From: Brucella oryzae
Lineage (GTDB): Bacteria > Pseudomonadota > Alphaproteobacteria > Rhizobiales > Rhizobiaceae
Direction of reading: 5' to 3'
DNA length: 64,000 nucleotides
Assembly (NCBI GenBank): GCA_012103035.1
Contig: JAAVLL010000002.1
Location: 558,001-622,000 of the forward strand
Shown: positions 10,911-20,635 of the stretch, in pieces
Layout: each line of letters begins with the position of its first letter
Numbering within the stretch: the stretch's first letter is position 1
Position numbers and translations under genes: made by a program
Notes under the pieces: model-generated
Told to the model about the DNA's origin: nothing
What the model saw: only the letters and a program-made list of their open reading frames with translations
Databases searched by the model: none

Positions 10911-11868
10911 ATGCACAATGTCGATATTGCCATTCCGAATTATAATTATGGACGTTTTCTGCGCGAAAGCGTGGAGAGTGTTCTGTCACAGCGTGGGGTG
11001 AATGTCCGCGTGCTGATTATCGACAATGCGTCGACCGACGACAGTGCGGCGATTGCATGCCAGCTTGCGGCAGAGGACAGCCGGGTGGAATTGTGCCTGC
11101 GAGAACGAAACCTCGGGCCCCATGCTTCCTTTAACGAGGGGTGGATTGGGCTAGCGCAGAGTATTTTCTGATCCTTTGCTCCGACGACCTGCTGGCGCCG
11201 GATGTGCTTGCCCGCGCTACCGCACTTCTTGACGAGCGCCGCGATGTAAATCTTGTCTATGGACGCATGTCGAAGATCACCGCAGATACGCGCCGGTCAG
11301 AGATAAATTTGCCGGAGCCCGGAGATGAGGCTGGATGGAAGATCCGTTCCGGCCCGGATTATATCGCCGCTTGTTGCCGCAATGCGATCAGCCTGGTCGA
11401 CGGCCCGACGGCAATCGTGAGAACCGAGGTGCAGAAAAGATCGGGCATTATCGCGCCAGTCTTGCCCACACGGACGATATGGAGATGTGGTTGCGTTTTG
11501 CCATGCAAGGAGCGATTGCAGAAACCGAAAGCGTTCAGGCTTATATTCGCATCCACCCACAGAGCCGTTCATCCAATATAGAAGGAATATTGCAATGGAA
11601 TCGGGAGGTGGAACAGGCCTTCCTTTCCTTCTTTGAACATGAAGGGCGTGATCTGCCTGATGCAGAGCAGCTTCTGGCGAAGGTGAAAGACTGTCTTTCG
11701 AAGCGGGCATACTGGTCTGCTGTATCGAATGTATTGCGTCGTGAAAGGGGTGCAGCGGCACTTCTCGCGACCGCTTTAAAACGAAAGCCGCTGATGGCGA
11801 TTGTGCCACCCTTTGATTACCTTCTGCACCGCAGCAAGCGACGTAAACATTTGGGAGCTGCGGGCTAA
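10911..11868 (+). CDS. Family 2 glycosyltransferase
   Basis: GT2 enzyme of about 319 residues. DIAIPNYNYGRFLRESVESV is the classic GT-A nucleotide-binding start, followed by LIIDNASTDDSAAIA and, after correction, FLILCSDDLLAPDVLARA (the SDD corresponds to DxD), then AHTDDMEMWLRFAMQG. ATG 10911 has GAGGGA six bases upstream; ATG 10905 in frame is possible. Breaks: a lost T near 11141 and a lost A in the A-run 11434-11437. It follows the flippase gene by about 20 bases on the same strand, so is probably co-transcribed. It nearly abuts the convergent pyruvyl transferase gene. Confidence 0.84.
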
Positions 11869-11876
11869 AATCGCGG

Positions 11877-13092
11877 TCATGGGCCGTGTTTCTTGTGCTC
11901 CAGAAGCTCCTGCTGGAGGCTCTGTTCCTGCCATTCGAGACGAAGGCGGTACTGGTCAGTGCCTGCCCGCACGGCTTGTTCCAGTTCAGGGCGACGAAGC
12001 AGCATATCGTCTATCTGCCGGATCAGAGTTGGCGGGTCGAAGCTTTCCACATGGTGGCAGAATTCGCTCAGGCCGTTATCCTGCAGGAGCACGTCGTTCT
12101 TTGCGCATAACTCAAGGAGATCGTGGGCCGCCCCATATGCAGCGCGCAGATCACATTATGATAACGGCTCGCCAGAACGATGTCGGTCTGTGCGATCTGC
12201 TTCATCAGATCGTGCAACGAAGTGACAGGCTCATAGATGAGCAGTTGCTGGCCGCATTCTGTCGCAGACAAGAGTGCTATCAGGTCGGCGATGGCCTCAC
12301 GGTCTATGTTGTCGCCGGTCAGAAGGCGCACAGTGCGCCCCTGCTGCAGCTGCGACCCAACCACGGCAGACATCTTTTGAAGATAATTGCGGTAGATGGC
12401 GATGCCATTTCCATCGTGGCGCTTCCAGCCGCGATAAGCCATGATTCCGATACCTATCCGTTCTATATGCTGTTCTGGATCGTTGCGAGGTAAGACTGTT
12501 TCGGCGGCTTTGGGCAGCGAGAAAGCCAGATCGGCGCTGACGCTGTCGCCGGGCTGCTGAACGCCCAGCGTTTTCATGAATTCATACGAAATCGCATCGC
12601 GATAGGATCTGAATCTGGCCATCAGAGATGCCCATTTCATGAAGCAGCGGCTGAGCGGATGCTTGATCGGACCTGCGCCAATGGAAACCATAAGAAGCTT
12701 GGCACCGCCCAATCGGGCTGCGAGCGACCAGCGCAGTATAGCAAATGCCCAGCCAAATGGTTCCGAGCTAAAGTCATCGAGAACACCGGTGCCGGGTACG
12801 ATGAGGAAATCGAGCGAGCGGCTAAGCACCATCGCGTTTGCAAAACCCCAGATGCGGTGTGGGGCCTTCAAGAAAAACCGATCCATGATCCGCATGAAGC
12901 GATGGGAAGGGACATAGCCGCCAATGGGAACAGCCTCAATTCCATACGTGTTTTGACCGCTTCAGGCCCGGAACATATGCATATGACTTCGATCTGCGGA
13001 TCGGTTCGCTGCAGTTGGTGCAGCATCGCTTCCAGCGAACCGTCATTGCCGGTATTGCCGGAGCCGAACTGCCCGAAAAGCCCTATTTTCAT
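11877..13092 (-). CDS. Polysaccharide pyruvyl transferase family protein
   Basis: Predicted WcaK/CsaB-type enzyme that adds a pyruvate ketal from phosphoenolpyruvate to a glycan sugar, giving it negative charge. Reconstructed length is about 405 residues: MKIGLFGQFGSGNTGNDGSL (typical start with the GNxGD motif), LIVPGTGVLDDF, SIGAGPIKHPLSR, FRSYRDAISYEFMKTLG, DIVLASRYHNVICALHMGRP (the conserved SxRxH...A...G motif), then a C-terminal tail. Breaks: the A-run complementary to 12951-12954 and one near 12105-12107. It is transcribed opposite to its neighbours. A second member of the family is at 55746-56925. Confidence 0.85.
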
Positions 13093-13276
13093 GCACGTGT
13101 CTCCCGCTGCACCTGCAAGCTAATGCGGGACGCGCTTCATGGAAAACTGGCAGAAGGGTGAACACCATCCTCTATTGTAGGATAGGATGTACCCCTCTTA
13201 GCCGAAATGCGCAGCATTGCAATTCCGATACACTGGCCAGCGGTATATCCATTGCCCCCGATATACCGGAGTAAGG

Positions 13277-13301
13277 CTTCGAGGGAGTTGTTCCCTCGAA
13301 G
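13277..13301. repeat. Perfect inverted repeat, 10-bp arms
   Basis: CTTCGAGGGA at 13277-13286 and its exact complement at 13292-13301, separated by five bases. It lies in the divergent gap between the pyruvyl transferase and the glycosyltransferase at 13372. There is no T-run after either side, so it is not an obvious terminator; it could be a leader hairpin or an operator. Confidence 0.7.
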
Positions 13302-13324
13302 TCTTGTCTCCCTGAGATGTACTC

Positions 13325-13351
13325 CTGAAATATCACTTCTGAAATATCACT
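13325..13351. repeat. Short tandem direct repeat (CTGAAATATCACT x2)
   Basis: Two exact 13-bp copies start at 13325 and 13339, 14 bases apart, just upstream of the ATG at 13372. Their position between the hairpin at 13277 and the start codon suggests a leader or regulator site, but duplication by slippage is equally possible. Confidence 0.55.
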
Positions 13352-13371
13352 GGGGCAACAAGGTTCTGACC

Positions 13372-14603
13372 ATGAAATGTGCTTACTTTGTCCGTCCCCA
13401 CATAGGCGGGACCTATTCGGTCTTCACACGCCTGCGCTCGTCGCTCGGCCAGTCGGGGATAGAGCTTCGCTGGCTTGCCGCCGGCGCTGTGGGCAACACT
13501 ATCAGTGTACCGACGGGGCAGGGGCTTGAGGATGCACTTCGCAAGGGCGATGCCATCGACCGAATGGGCGTGCTGGATGAAGAAACCCGCGCCAGGCACA
13601 TGATCAGTTTTCTGCGCGACAACCATTTCGACGCCGTTTTCGTGAATGTTCTCTCGAACCGCTTCGAAACCAATCTGGTGCGCTATCTGCCCGCCGATAT
13701 TCTGCGCATCATGATCGTCCACAACATCACGCCCGGCACCTATGCCGCGGCGAAGACGATCCGCGATCATGTTCACGCTACGGTCGGGGTTTCAAAACGC
13801 TGCCGCGATGATCTCGTGCGCCAGCACGGTTTCAATGCGGCGCGCACGCTGGTCATCCCGCATGGGTTGAACCGGGACATACATTTGCCGCGTCATGTTC
13901 CGAAAAGGACGAGAGCAGCCCGCTGCGGCTGCTTTATCTGGGACGCATAGAAGACAATTCGAAAGGCGTGTTCTGGCTGCCGAATATCCTGCGTGAGCTC
14001 CACTGTCCTTATCATTTGACTGTCGCCGGTGACGGCCCGGATCTGGAAGAGCTGCGCCATCGCCTTGCGCCCTTTGGCGACAAAGTCAGCTTTACCGGCT
14101 GGGTTGCGCCATCCGATGTGCCCTGGCTGGTGAGCCAGCACGACGTTATGGTCATGCCGTCGCGCTATGAAGGTTTCGGCCTGACACTCATCGAGGCGAT
14201 GAGCCAGGGTTGCCCTGCGGTTGTGTCTAAGATCGCCGGTGTGACCGACACCATCGTTACCGATGGCAAGGATGGGCTTTTGTTCCCTGTCGGTGATTTC
14301 CGCAAGGCGGCAAGGCATATCGACCGGCTTGCGCGCGACCGCGAGCTGCTAGCGGGCATGGCGGGTGCCGCCCAGCAGAAGGTTGAGACAGTTTTCGATA
14401 ACGATATTGCCGGGCGCGCCTATGCGGGCCTTCTGGAGCATCTGGTTGCGGATCGTCCCGCCATTGCGCCACCACTGGCGCTTTCACAATGGTCGATGCC
14501 GAACGCGCTTCATTCCAGTCTGCGCAGCCGCTTGCCGAAGCCGGTGAAGAACTGGCTGCGCCAGATGCGCGAGCGCCTGCATACGAGATGGTCCGCAGCA
14601 TGA
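13372..14603 (+). CDS. Group 4 glycosyltransferase
   Basis: GT4 retaining glycosyltransferase, about 410 residues. N-terminal domain from MKCAYFVRPHIGGTYSVF; then MIVHNITPGTYAAAKTIRDH and TVGVSKRCRDDLVRQHGF; the C-terminal donor domain contains LYLGRIEDNSKGVFWLP, LTVAGDGPDLEEL and PSRYEGFGLTLIEAMSQGCP, the full EX7E-type signature. One break: a lost T near 13884-13887 (CATTTGCC), after which the frame continues. Start is ATG 13372. The last 40 residues are basic (LPKPVKNWLRQMRERLHTRW), which often marks membrane contact. The aminotransferase gene follows by 24 bases. Confidence 0.88.
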
Positions 14604-14627
14604 TCTGTGAATAGAAAGGAGAGGGGC

Positions 14628-15983
14628 ATGAACCTTTTCACATCGCAGTTCCGTAATTCTCAACTGCTTGCCACCAAGGCTCACGCGCTTATTCCGGGCG
14701 GCTGTCATACCTATGCCAAGGGTGACGACCAGTATCCGGTTCTGGCACCCGGCTTCATCCAGCGCGGTTCCGGCTCGCATGTCTTCGACGTCGACGGTCA
14801 CGAATATATCGAATACGGGATGGGAAATCGCGCTGTCGGGCTGGGCCACGCCTATCCGCCCGTCGTGCGCGCGGTGCGCGACGCCTTGCAGGACGGATGC
14901 AATTTTACACGGCCGGGCGCCATCGAAGTCGAATGCGCGGAAAGCTTTCTGGAGCTGATTGACGGCGCGGAAATGGTAAAGTTTTGCAAAGATGGTTCGG
15001 ATGCGACTTCAGGTGCCGTGCGACTTGCGCGCGCCTATACGGGACGCGACATGATTGCCTGCTGCGCCGATCATCCATTCTTTTCGACGGATGACTGGTT
15101 TATCGGAACGACGAAAATGAATGCAGGTATTCCGGCATCTGTTTCGGCGTTGACCACAACCTTCCGCTACAACGATATTGCAAGCATAGAAGCCCTGTTC
15201 GAGGATTATCCGGGGCGCATAGCGGCTATTATCCTCGAACCCGCAAAAGCCGACGAGCCGCAAAACAACTTCCTGCAGGAAGCAAAGCGTATCGCCCATG
15301 AACATGGAGCACTGTTCATTCTGGATGAGATGATTACCGGCTTTCGCTGGCATTTGCGCGGGGCGCAGAGGCTCTATGATGTCGAACCAGATCTTTCCTG
15401 CTTCGGCAAGGCGCTGGGCAACGGCTTTGCGATTTCGGCACTGGCAGGAAAGGCGGAATATATGCAGCTTGGCGGTCTGATCCAGACCGATCATCCGCGT
15501 GTGTTCCTGCTTTCGACCACGCACGGCGCGGAAACCCATGCCATGGCGGCAGCGATTGCCACGATGACGATCTATCGCGACGAGCCGGTGATCGAAAGGC
15601 TCTATAAGCAAGGCTCGAAACTGGCCGACGGCGTGAATGCGGCGATTGCCGGTCATGGGCTTCAGAACCATGTCCGCCTGTTCGGGCGTCCGTGCTGCCT
15701 TGCCTATGGCACGCTCGACGAGAAGGGGCAGCCATCTCAGGCATTTCGCACGCTGTTGCTTCAGGAGACAATCCGGCGTGGCGTGCTGATGCCGTCGCTG
15801 GTCGTGAGCTATACCCACAGCGACACCGACATTGCGCGCACGGTGGATGCGATTGACGGGGCGCTCGACATCTATGTCCGGGCACTGAACGATGGTGTGA
15901 GTTCCCATCTGACGGGGCGTCCTTCGCAGGTCGTCTATCGCCGCTTCAATGAAGCGCCGGCCTATCCGCCGACGATGCGATGA
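14628..15983 (+). CDS. Class III PLP aminotransferase (GSAM-like)
   Basis: Intact 451-residue class III aminotransferase related to glutamate-1-semialdehyde aminomutase. Visible: FTRPGAIEVECAESFLEL, FCKDGSDATSGAVRLARAYT (phosphate-binding turn), ILEPAKADEPQ, LFILDEMITGFRWHLRGAQR (the DE-x-x-TGFR motif) and CFGKALGNGFAISALAG, whose lysine should form the PLP Schiff base. ATG 14628 has AGGAGAGG upstream. In polysaccharide loci such enzymes form amino sugars or amino-acid substituents; the true substrate is unknown here. Its stop overlaps the next start (ATGA at 15980). Confidence 0.88.
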   Translation: MNLFTSQFRNSQLLATKAHALIPGGCHTYAKGDDQYPVLAPGFIQRGSGSHVFDVDGHEYIEYGMGNRAVGLGHAYPPVVRAVRDALQDGCNFTRPGAIEVECAESFLELIDGAEMVKFCKDGSDATSGAVRLARAYTGRDMIACCADHPFFSTDDWFIGTTKMNAGIPASVSALTTTFRYNDIASIEALFEDYPGRIAAIILEPAKADEPQNNFLQEAKRIAHEHGALFILDEMITGFRWHLRGAQRLYDVEPDLSCFGKALGNGFAISALAGKAEYMQLGGLIQTDHPRVFLLSTTHGAETHAMAAAIATMTIYRDEPVIERLYKQGSKLADGVNAAIAGHGLQNHVRLFGRPCCLAYGTLDEKGQPSQAFRTLLLQETIRRGVLMPSLVVSYTHSDTDIARTVDAIDGALDIYVRALNDGVSSHLTGRPSQVVYRRFNEAPAYPPTMR

Positions 15984-17301
15984 AGCATCTTGTCAAAGCT
16001 TTGATCGCGACGGTTCTGCTGGCGATAGCGACGGGGTGTCACATGCTGCCGACCCATTTCCGATCAGGGTCGGTCAGGACCGGCGCATATTCGAGGATGC
16101 GACCGGCAAACCATTTCTGCTGCAGGGCGATACCGCATGGTCGCTGATCGCCGAACTGACACGCGAGGATGTCGAAATCTATTTGCAAGACCGCCGAAAG
16201 CGCGGCTTCAATGCCATTCTGGTCAATCTGGTCGAACACCAGTTCTCCCGCCATCCGCCCGCCAATGCTTATGGCGAGAAGCCCTTCAACGGCGAAGCCT
16301 TCGTCGATCTTAACCCGAAATATTTCGACCATGCCGCCTGGGTGATCGGGCGGGCGGAAGAACTCGGTTTCGTTGTTCTGCTCGCCCCCGCCTATCTTGG
16401 GGTGAGCGGCGGCGATCAGGGCTGGTTCAGGAGTATCGAAACGGCGGGCCCGCAAAAATGCGCATCTATGGCCAGAAAATAGCCGAACGGTTTCGACAAT
16501 ATCCCAACATTGTCTGGGTGTTGGGGGCGATTTTAATACGCCGGACGAGAAGCTGGTTTCCAGTATGGCCGAGGGATCACGAAGGTCAGTCCCTCGTCGC
16601 TGAAGACGGTTCACCCGAGCCCCGAAACGAACACTGCCGAGCTTTGGGGCAAGTATAGCTGGTTCTCCTTCGACACGTTCTACAGCTACAAGGATATCCA
16701 TACCGGAATGCTGGAGCGTACGGCGGAAGATATAATGATGCCTGTCATTCTGTTGGAAACATTTTACGAGAAGGAATGGGAGTCAACGCCGCAATCCATC
16801 CGGCGGAACGCTTATGGCGCCTTGCTTGCCGGTGCTGCCGGACAGTTCTTTGGAAATAATCCCATCTGGCATTTCAGCAGTTCCGGCCTGTTTGCCTATG
16901 ACGGCACCTGGCGCGATGCGCTGAACAGTCCCGCCGCACGGTCGATGGCCGTTATGAAGGCACTGTTTGAGAAACTGCCTTGGCCGCAACTACAGCCTGA
17001 TCGCGAAAGCCGCATCGCTGTAGACCCGGAAAGTTATGCCTCGTCTCTGCCAGATGGGGCGTTGTCGGTCATCTACGGCGATGCTGATGGTTTCGCAGTG
17101 CAGAAGGATATTGTCAGAGAAGGCTGGAAGGCAGTCTGGTTCGACCCGGTTTCCGGCGCATTCGCGGATGCGGACCAGCCGAAGTTCGACGGCGCGATTG
17201 CGATCTACAAGCCGAAGCAGGCGCAAAATGCGGGTGGCGAAACTGATTGGCTTTTGTTGATCGGCAGCGCCGCACGTCTGCAGGACATCCAAAAGAGGTA
17301 G
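15980..17301 (+). CDS. Secreted DUF4038/GH140-like glycoside hydrolase
   Basis: Apiosidase-like TIM-barrel protein (DUF4038; some members are GH140). After frame correction it has a signal peptide (MKHLVKALIATVLLAIATG, then VSHA-ADPF cleavage), the family start GKPFLLQGDTAWSLIAELTR, RKRGFNAILVNLVE, NIVWVLGGDFN and, at the C-terminus, the small beta domain (YKPKQAQNAG...DWLLLIGSA). About 441 residues. Four lost bases: G-run 16033-16036, about 16449, G-run 16521-16526, and GGG near 16570-16575. The uncorrected first frame would suggest a lipoprotein cysteine; that is an artefact. Its presence inside a biosynthetic locus suggests trimming or turnover of the polysaccharide. Confidence 0.8.
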
Positions 17302-17419
17302 GCGGTACACCCTTTCACGCTTTTCATAAACGCTTGTTCTAACCGGGCATGCATTCGGTCAAGTCGTCGCTCCGTTCTCTCTGGCTAACATGCATTTATC
17401 CAAGCTTGAGGAGTCGGAC

Positions 17420-18478
17420 ATGAAAGTACTGGTTACGGGCAATCAGGGCTATATTGGGTCGGTCATGGTGCCGGTCCTCACAAATGCAGGGCATGAAGTG
17501 TCCGGCTATGACATTGGCCTTTATGAACATTGCCTTTTGAAGAAGGCGGCGCGGTGATGAATGTGCCGACCATCCGAAAGGATGTGCGCGATGTATCCCC
17601 GCGCGATCTGGAGGGGTTCGACGCGGTTATTCATCTTGCAGCACTTTCCAATGATCCGCTTGGCAACCTCAATGAGGAACTGACCTACGACATCAATCAC
17701 CGGGCGAGCGTCGCCATGGCAAAGGCTGCGAAGCGTGCCGGTGTGGGGCGTTTTCTGTTTGCTTCGTCCTGCAGCAATTACGGCATCAGCGATGCCGATC
17801 TGATCGATGAAACCGGCGAACTGAAGCCGGTAACGGCCTATGGCCGGTCCAAGGTGCGGGCAGAGCAGGACATTCGCGAACTGGCGGATGCAGACTTCTG
17901 CCCCGTCTATCTGCGGCCTGCCACGGCTTACGGCGTTTCGCCGTTCCTTCGTTTCGACATCGTGCTCAACAATCTCGTGGCATGGGCGGTGACAAAGGGC
18001 TGATCTATCTCAAGTCCGATGGCACGCCCTGGCGGCCTATCGTGCATATTCGCGATATTTCCCGCGCCTTCATGGCGGCTATGGAAGCGCCGCGCGAAAA
18101 GTCTGGAACGAAGCCTTCAATGTCGGCTCGACGGAACACAACTACCGCATCCGGGATATTGCGGGCATCGTGGCCGACAATGTTCCTGATTGTCGCATCG
18201 ACTATGCGGATGACGCCGGGCCGGATACGCGTTCCTATCGCGTCAGTTTTGAAAAGCTGGCGAGGGTGCTGCCGGAAGCCAAACCGGAATGGGATGCCGT
18301 TGCCGGTACGCGCGAACTGCTTGCCGCTTATAGCCGCTCGACGCTGACGCTTGAGGAATTCGAAGGCCCGCGTTTCCAGCGTATCGCCCATATTCGCAAG
18401 CTGATTGCGGAAGGGGTCTTGGATGCCGATCTGCGTCGCACTGACGACGAACTGCAACCGCTTCGGGCGACGGCGTAA
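17420..18478 (+). CDS. NAD-dependent epimerase/dehydratase (extended SDR)
   Basis: Nucleotide-sugar-modifying SDR of about 353 residues. [20 protein letters not shown] is the Rossmann GxxGxxG start; [20 protein letters not shown] and the active site [13 protein letters not shown] (YxxxK) follow, then YLRPATAYG and [12 protein letters not shown], a sugar-nucleotide binding region. Three breaks: CC near 17531, GGG near 17998 and the A-run 18096-18099, each short by one base. Start ATG 17420 follows GAGGAGTCG. The stop codon shares bases with the next start (TAATG at 18476-18480). It heads the cassette with the DUF4910, C-methyltransferase and cytidylyltransferase genes. Confidence 0.87.
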
Positions 18479-19811
18479 TGGATGGGGCGGCTAGCGGCAC
18501 TGAACGGGCCATTCAGCAGCCATCGAGCGGAAAGGCCATCTACGATCTTGCTGTCCGTCTTTATCCGCTCTGCCGCAGCCTCGCCGGGGACGGCGTGCGC
18601 GAAACGCTCGCCATCATCGGGGAACACCTGCCGCTGACGGTCCATCAGGTTCCGACCGGCACATCGCTCTACGACTGGAAAGCGCCTCAGGAATGGATCA
18701 TCCGTGAAGCCTATATCGCGGATATGAACGGCAATCGCATGGTCGATTTTGCCCAGCACAATCTGCATGTGGTGAATTTCAGCGTGCCTGTGCGGGCCCG
18801 AATGCCGCTCAGCGCGCTGAAGGAGCATATTCACACGCTGCCAGATCAGCCGGACCTCATTCCCTACCGCACCTGTTATCATGCGGAAGGCTGGGGCTTC
18901 TGCATGGCGCATCGTGAATTTCTATCGATGCAGGACGGTGATTATGACGTCGTAATCGATGCGGAACGCCGCGACGGCTTTCTGACCTTCGGCGAGTTCA
19001 TTCACCGGGGCGAAACTGACGAAACATTCATCCTGTCGGCCCATCTTTGCCACCCGTCGCTGGCCAATGACAATTGTTCCGGGCTGGCGCTTTTGACGCA
19101 CCTTGGCACGGTTCTGCAATCACGGCGCACGCGCCTGACCTATCGGCTGCTTTTCGGCCCGGCGACTTTCGGCGCGCTTGCATGGCTTCAACGAAACGAG
19201 GACCAGCTGGAGCTGGTCCGGCACGGGCTTGTCCTGTCCTGCATCGGTGATGCGGGCGGGCCGAATTACAAGCGCAGCCGTCGCGGCGATGCGGATATCG
19301 ATCACATCATGGGCCATGTCCTTGCCAAATGCGCCAATGCGACGATGCATGATTTCTGGCCCTATGGTTATGACGAGCGCCAGTTCTGTTCGCCGGGGTT
19401 CAACCTGCCGGTCGGCATGTTCCAGCGCAGTCTCTATGGTGCCTTTCCAGAATATCATACATCGGCCGACAATCTCGATTTCATCAAGCCGGATTATCTT
19501 GAGCAGTCGTTCAACATGGTCTTGCAGGCCATTGAAATTGCGGAAAAACTGGTGTCCGCTGAACACCTCGCCGAAGGGGAGGCGCAGCTTGGAAGGCGCG
19601 GTCTCTATGGAAGCATGGGCGGCGATAGCGGCGCTGCGCAAAATGCCATGGCGTTGTTATGGGTGCTCAATCTGGCGGATGGCGAGCATTCCATTCTCGA
19701 TATGGCCGTGCGAGCGAAGCTGCCATTCGCAACCCTTGCCGATGCGGCTGACCGGCTCCGCGAGGCGGATTGCTCAAAGCAGCGTCCAGGCCAGATCCTT
19801 GTCGGAAATGA
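18478..19811 (+). CDS. DUF4910 M28-aminopeptidase-like protein
   Basis: Member of the DUF4910 (with DUF2172) family, which has an M28 zinc-aminopeptidase fold and recurs in sugar clusters; its real reaction is not established. Visible: YPLCRSLAGDGVRETL, IREAYIADMNGNRMVDF, FILSAHLCHPSLANDNCSG (putative metal ligands His, Asp) and FPEYHTSADNLDFI (His ligand). Corrected length is 444 residues: one extra G near 19765 moves the frame so it ends REAGLLKAASRPDPCRK at 19811; the uncorrected frame runs on to 19896. The true end overlaps the convergent RmlC-like gene by 38 bases. Start ATG 18478. Confidence 0.8.
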
Positions 19812-20298
19812 CGCTTGGCCTGTTCGGCCACGCTATGCCGAGCGCCGGGTCGTCATAGCGCAAACCCGTCGCATAATCAGGTGCATAGGGCTTTGAGATC
19901 ATGTATCGCACGAGCACATCTGGCGTCAGGGTCTGGAAACCGTGCGCGCAGCCTTCCGGGATATAAAGCTGGACACCGTTTTCAGCTGAAAGCTCCACAC
20001 CGGTCCAGCGCCGATAGGTCGGCGAATGCGGGCGCAGATCGACAAGAACATCCCAGATGACGCCCTGCAGGCAGGTGACGAGCTTGGTTTCCGAATGCGG
20101 TTCGTTTTGATAATGCAGGCCGCGCAATGTTCCTTCCTCGCGCGAGAAGGACAGGCTGTGCTGCGGGAAATGCGTTTCCATCTGCCGTTCCCTGAACGCA
20201 GCTTCGCAATAGACCCGCGCGAACCAGCCGCGTTCGTCTTCAAGCCTTTCGGGCTCGATAGACCAGGCGCCGTCGATGTTGAGCGAAGTGAAACGCAT
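19774..20298 (-). CDS. dTDP-4-dehydrorhamnose 3,5-epimerase-like (RmlC family)
   Basis: Intact cupin of 174 residues. Family motifs: GWFARVYCEAAFRE, THFPQHSLSFSREEGTLRGLH (includes the catalytic-region His), SETKLVTCLQGVIWDVLVDL, LYIPEGCAHGFQTL and YDDPALGIAWP. It epimerises C3/C5 of a 4-keto-6-deoxy nucleotide sugar, or belongs to the single-epimerising subset. ATG 20298 is chosen because homology begins there; the ribosome site is weak. It faces the rest of the cassette and overlaps the end of the DUF4910 gene. No dTDP-glucose synthase or 4,6-dehydratase partner is seen nearby except gmd. Confidence 0.87.
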   Translation of the reverse strand: MRFTSLNIDGAWSIEPERLEDERGWFARVYCEAAFRERQMETHFPQHSLSFSREEGTLRGLHYQNEPHSETKLVTCLQGVIWDVLVDLRPHSPTYRRWTGVELSAENGVQLYIPEGCAHGFQTLTPDVLVRYMISKPYAPDYATGLRYDDPALGIAWPNRPSVISDKDLAWTLL

Positions 20299-20635
20299 CT
20301 TTTGCCCCGATTGCCAACATGCGCATTCTGCCAGCGGGAATATCGGGCGATAGAACCTTCTTCGATGCATCTGATTAGCCTTCCGGATGATGCCAACCCG
20401 TCCGAATGAAGTAGGCGTCTACGCCCCGCAGCCATTGGGTGAAGATTGGGTATCTACGCCGCGTAGTCCGTCCGGTGAATGTCGCGCCCGATCGTATGTA
20501 CGGCTCGCCCCTGATGACAGTCTCGGCAATGTTCAGGCCGCTTAGTAGTTTTGGTTATCCGACGCGGATCGGAGTTCAACCCCATCAACCCGTAACGGAC
20601 CAGTCCAGAAGGTTCGTTGAGGCGAGGAATGACGT
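20299..20635. other. Divergent intergenic region with two small palindromes
   Basis: Gap between the RmlC-like gene (minus) and the C-methyltransferase (plus), so it should hold two promoters. It contains GGCGTCTACGCC (20414-20425, arms GGCGT/ACGCC) and CTACGCCGCGTAG (20454-20466, arms CTACG/CGTAG), 28 bases apart and sharing the word CTACGCC. They could be halves of an operator or hairpins. No convincing -35/-10 pair or gene was recognised. Confidence 0.5.

Noticed and set aside
15980..16045. Lipoprotein signal (lipobox ending TGC) at the start of the GH140-like protein
   Set aside because: The cysteine exists only in the uncorrected frame; restoring one G at 16033-16036 gives an ordinary signal peptide ending VSHA and joins the rest of the protein.
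18478..19896. C-terminal extension of the DUF4910 protein to 19896
   Set aside because: The last part is frameshifted and runs through the antisense of the RmlC-like gene; correction ends it at 19811.
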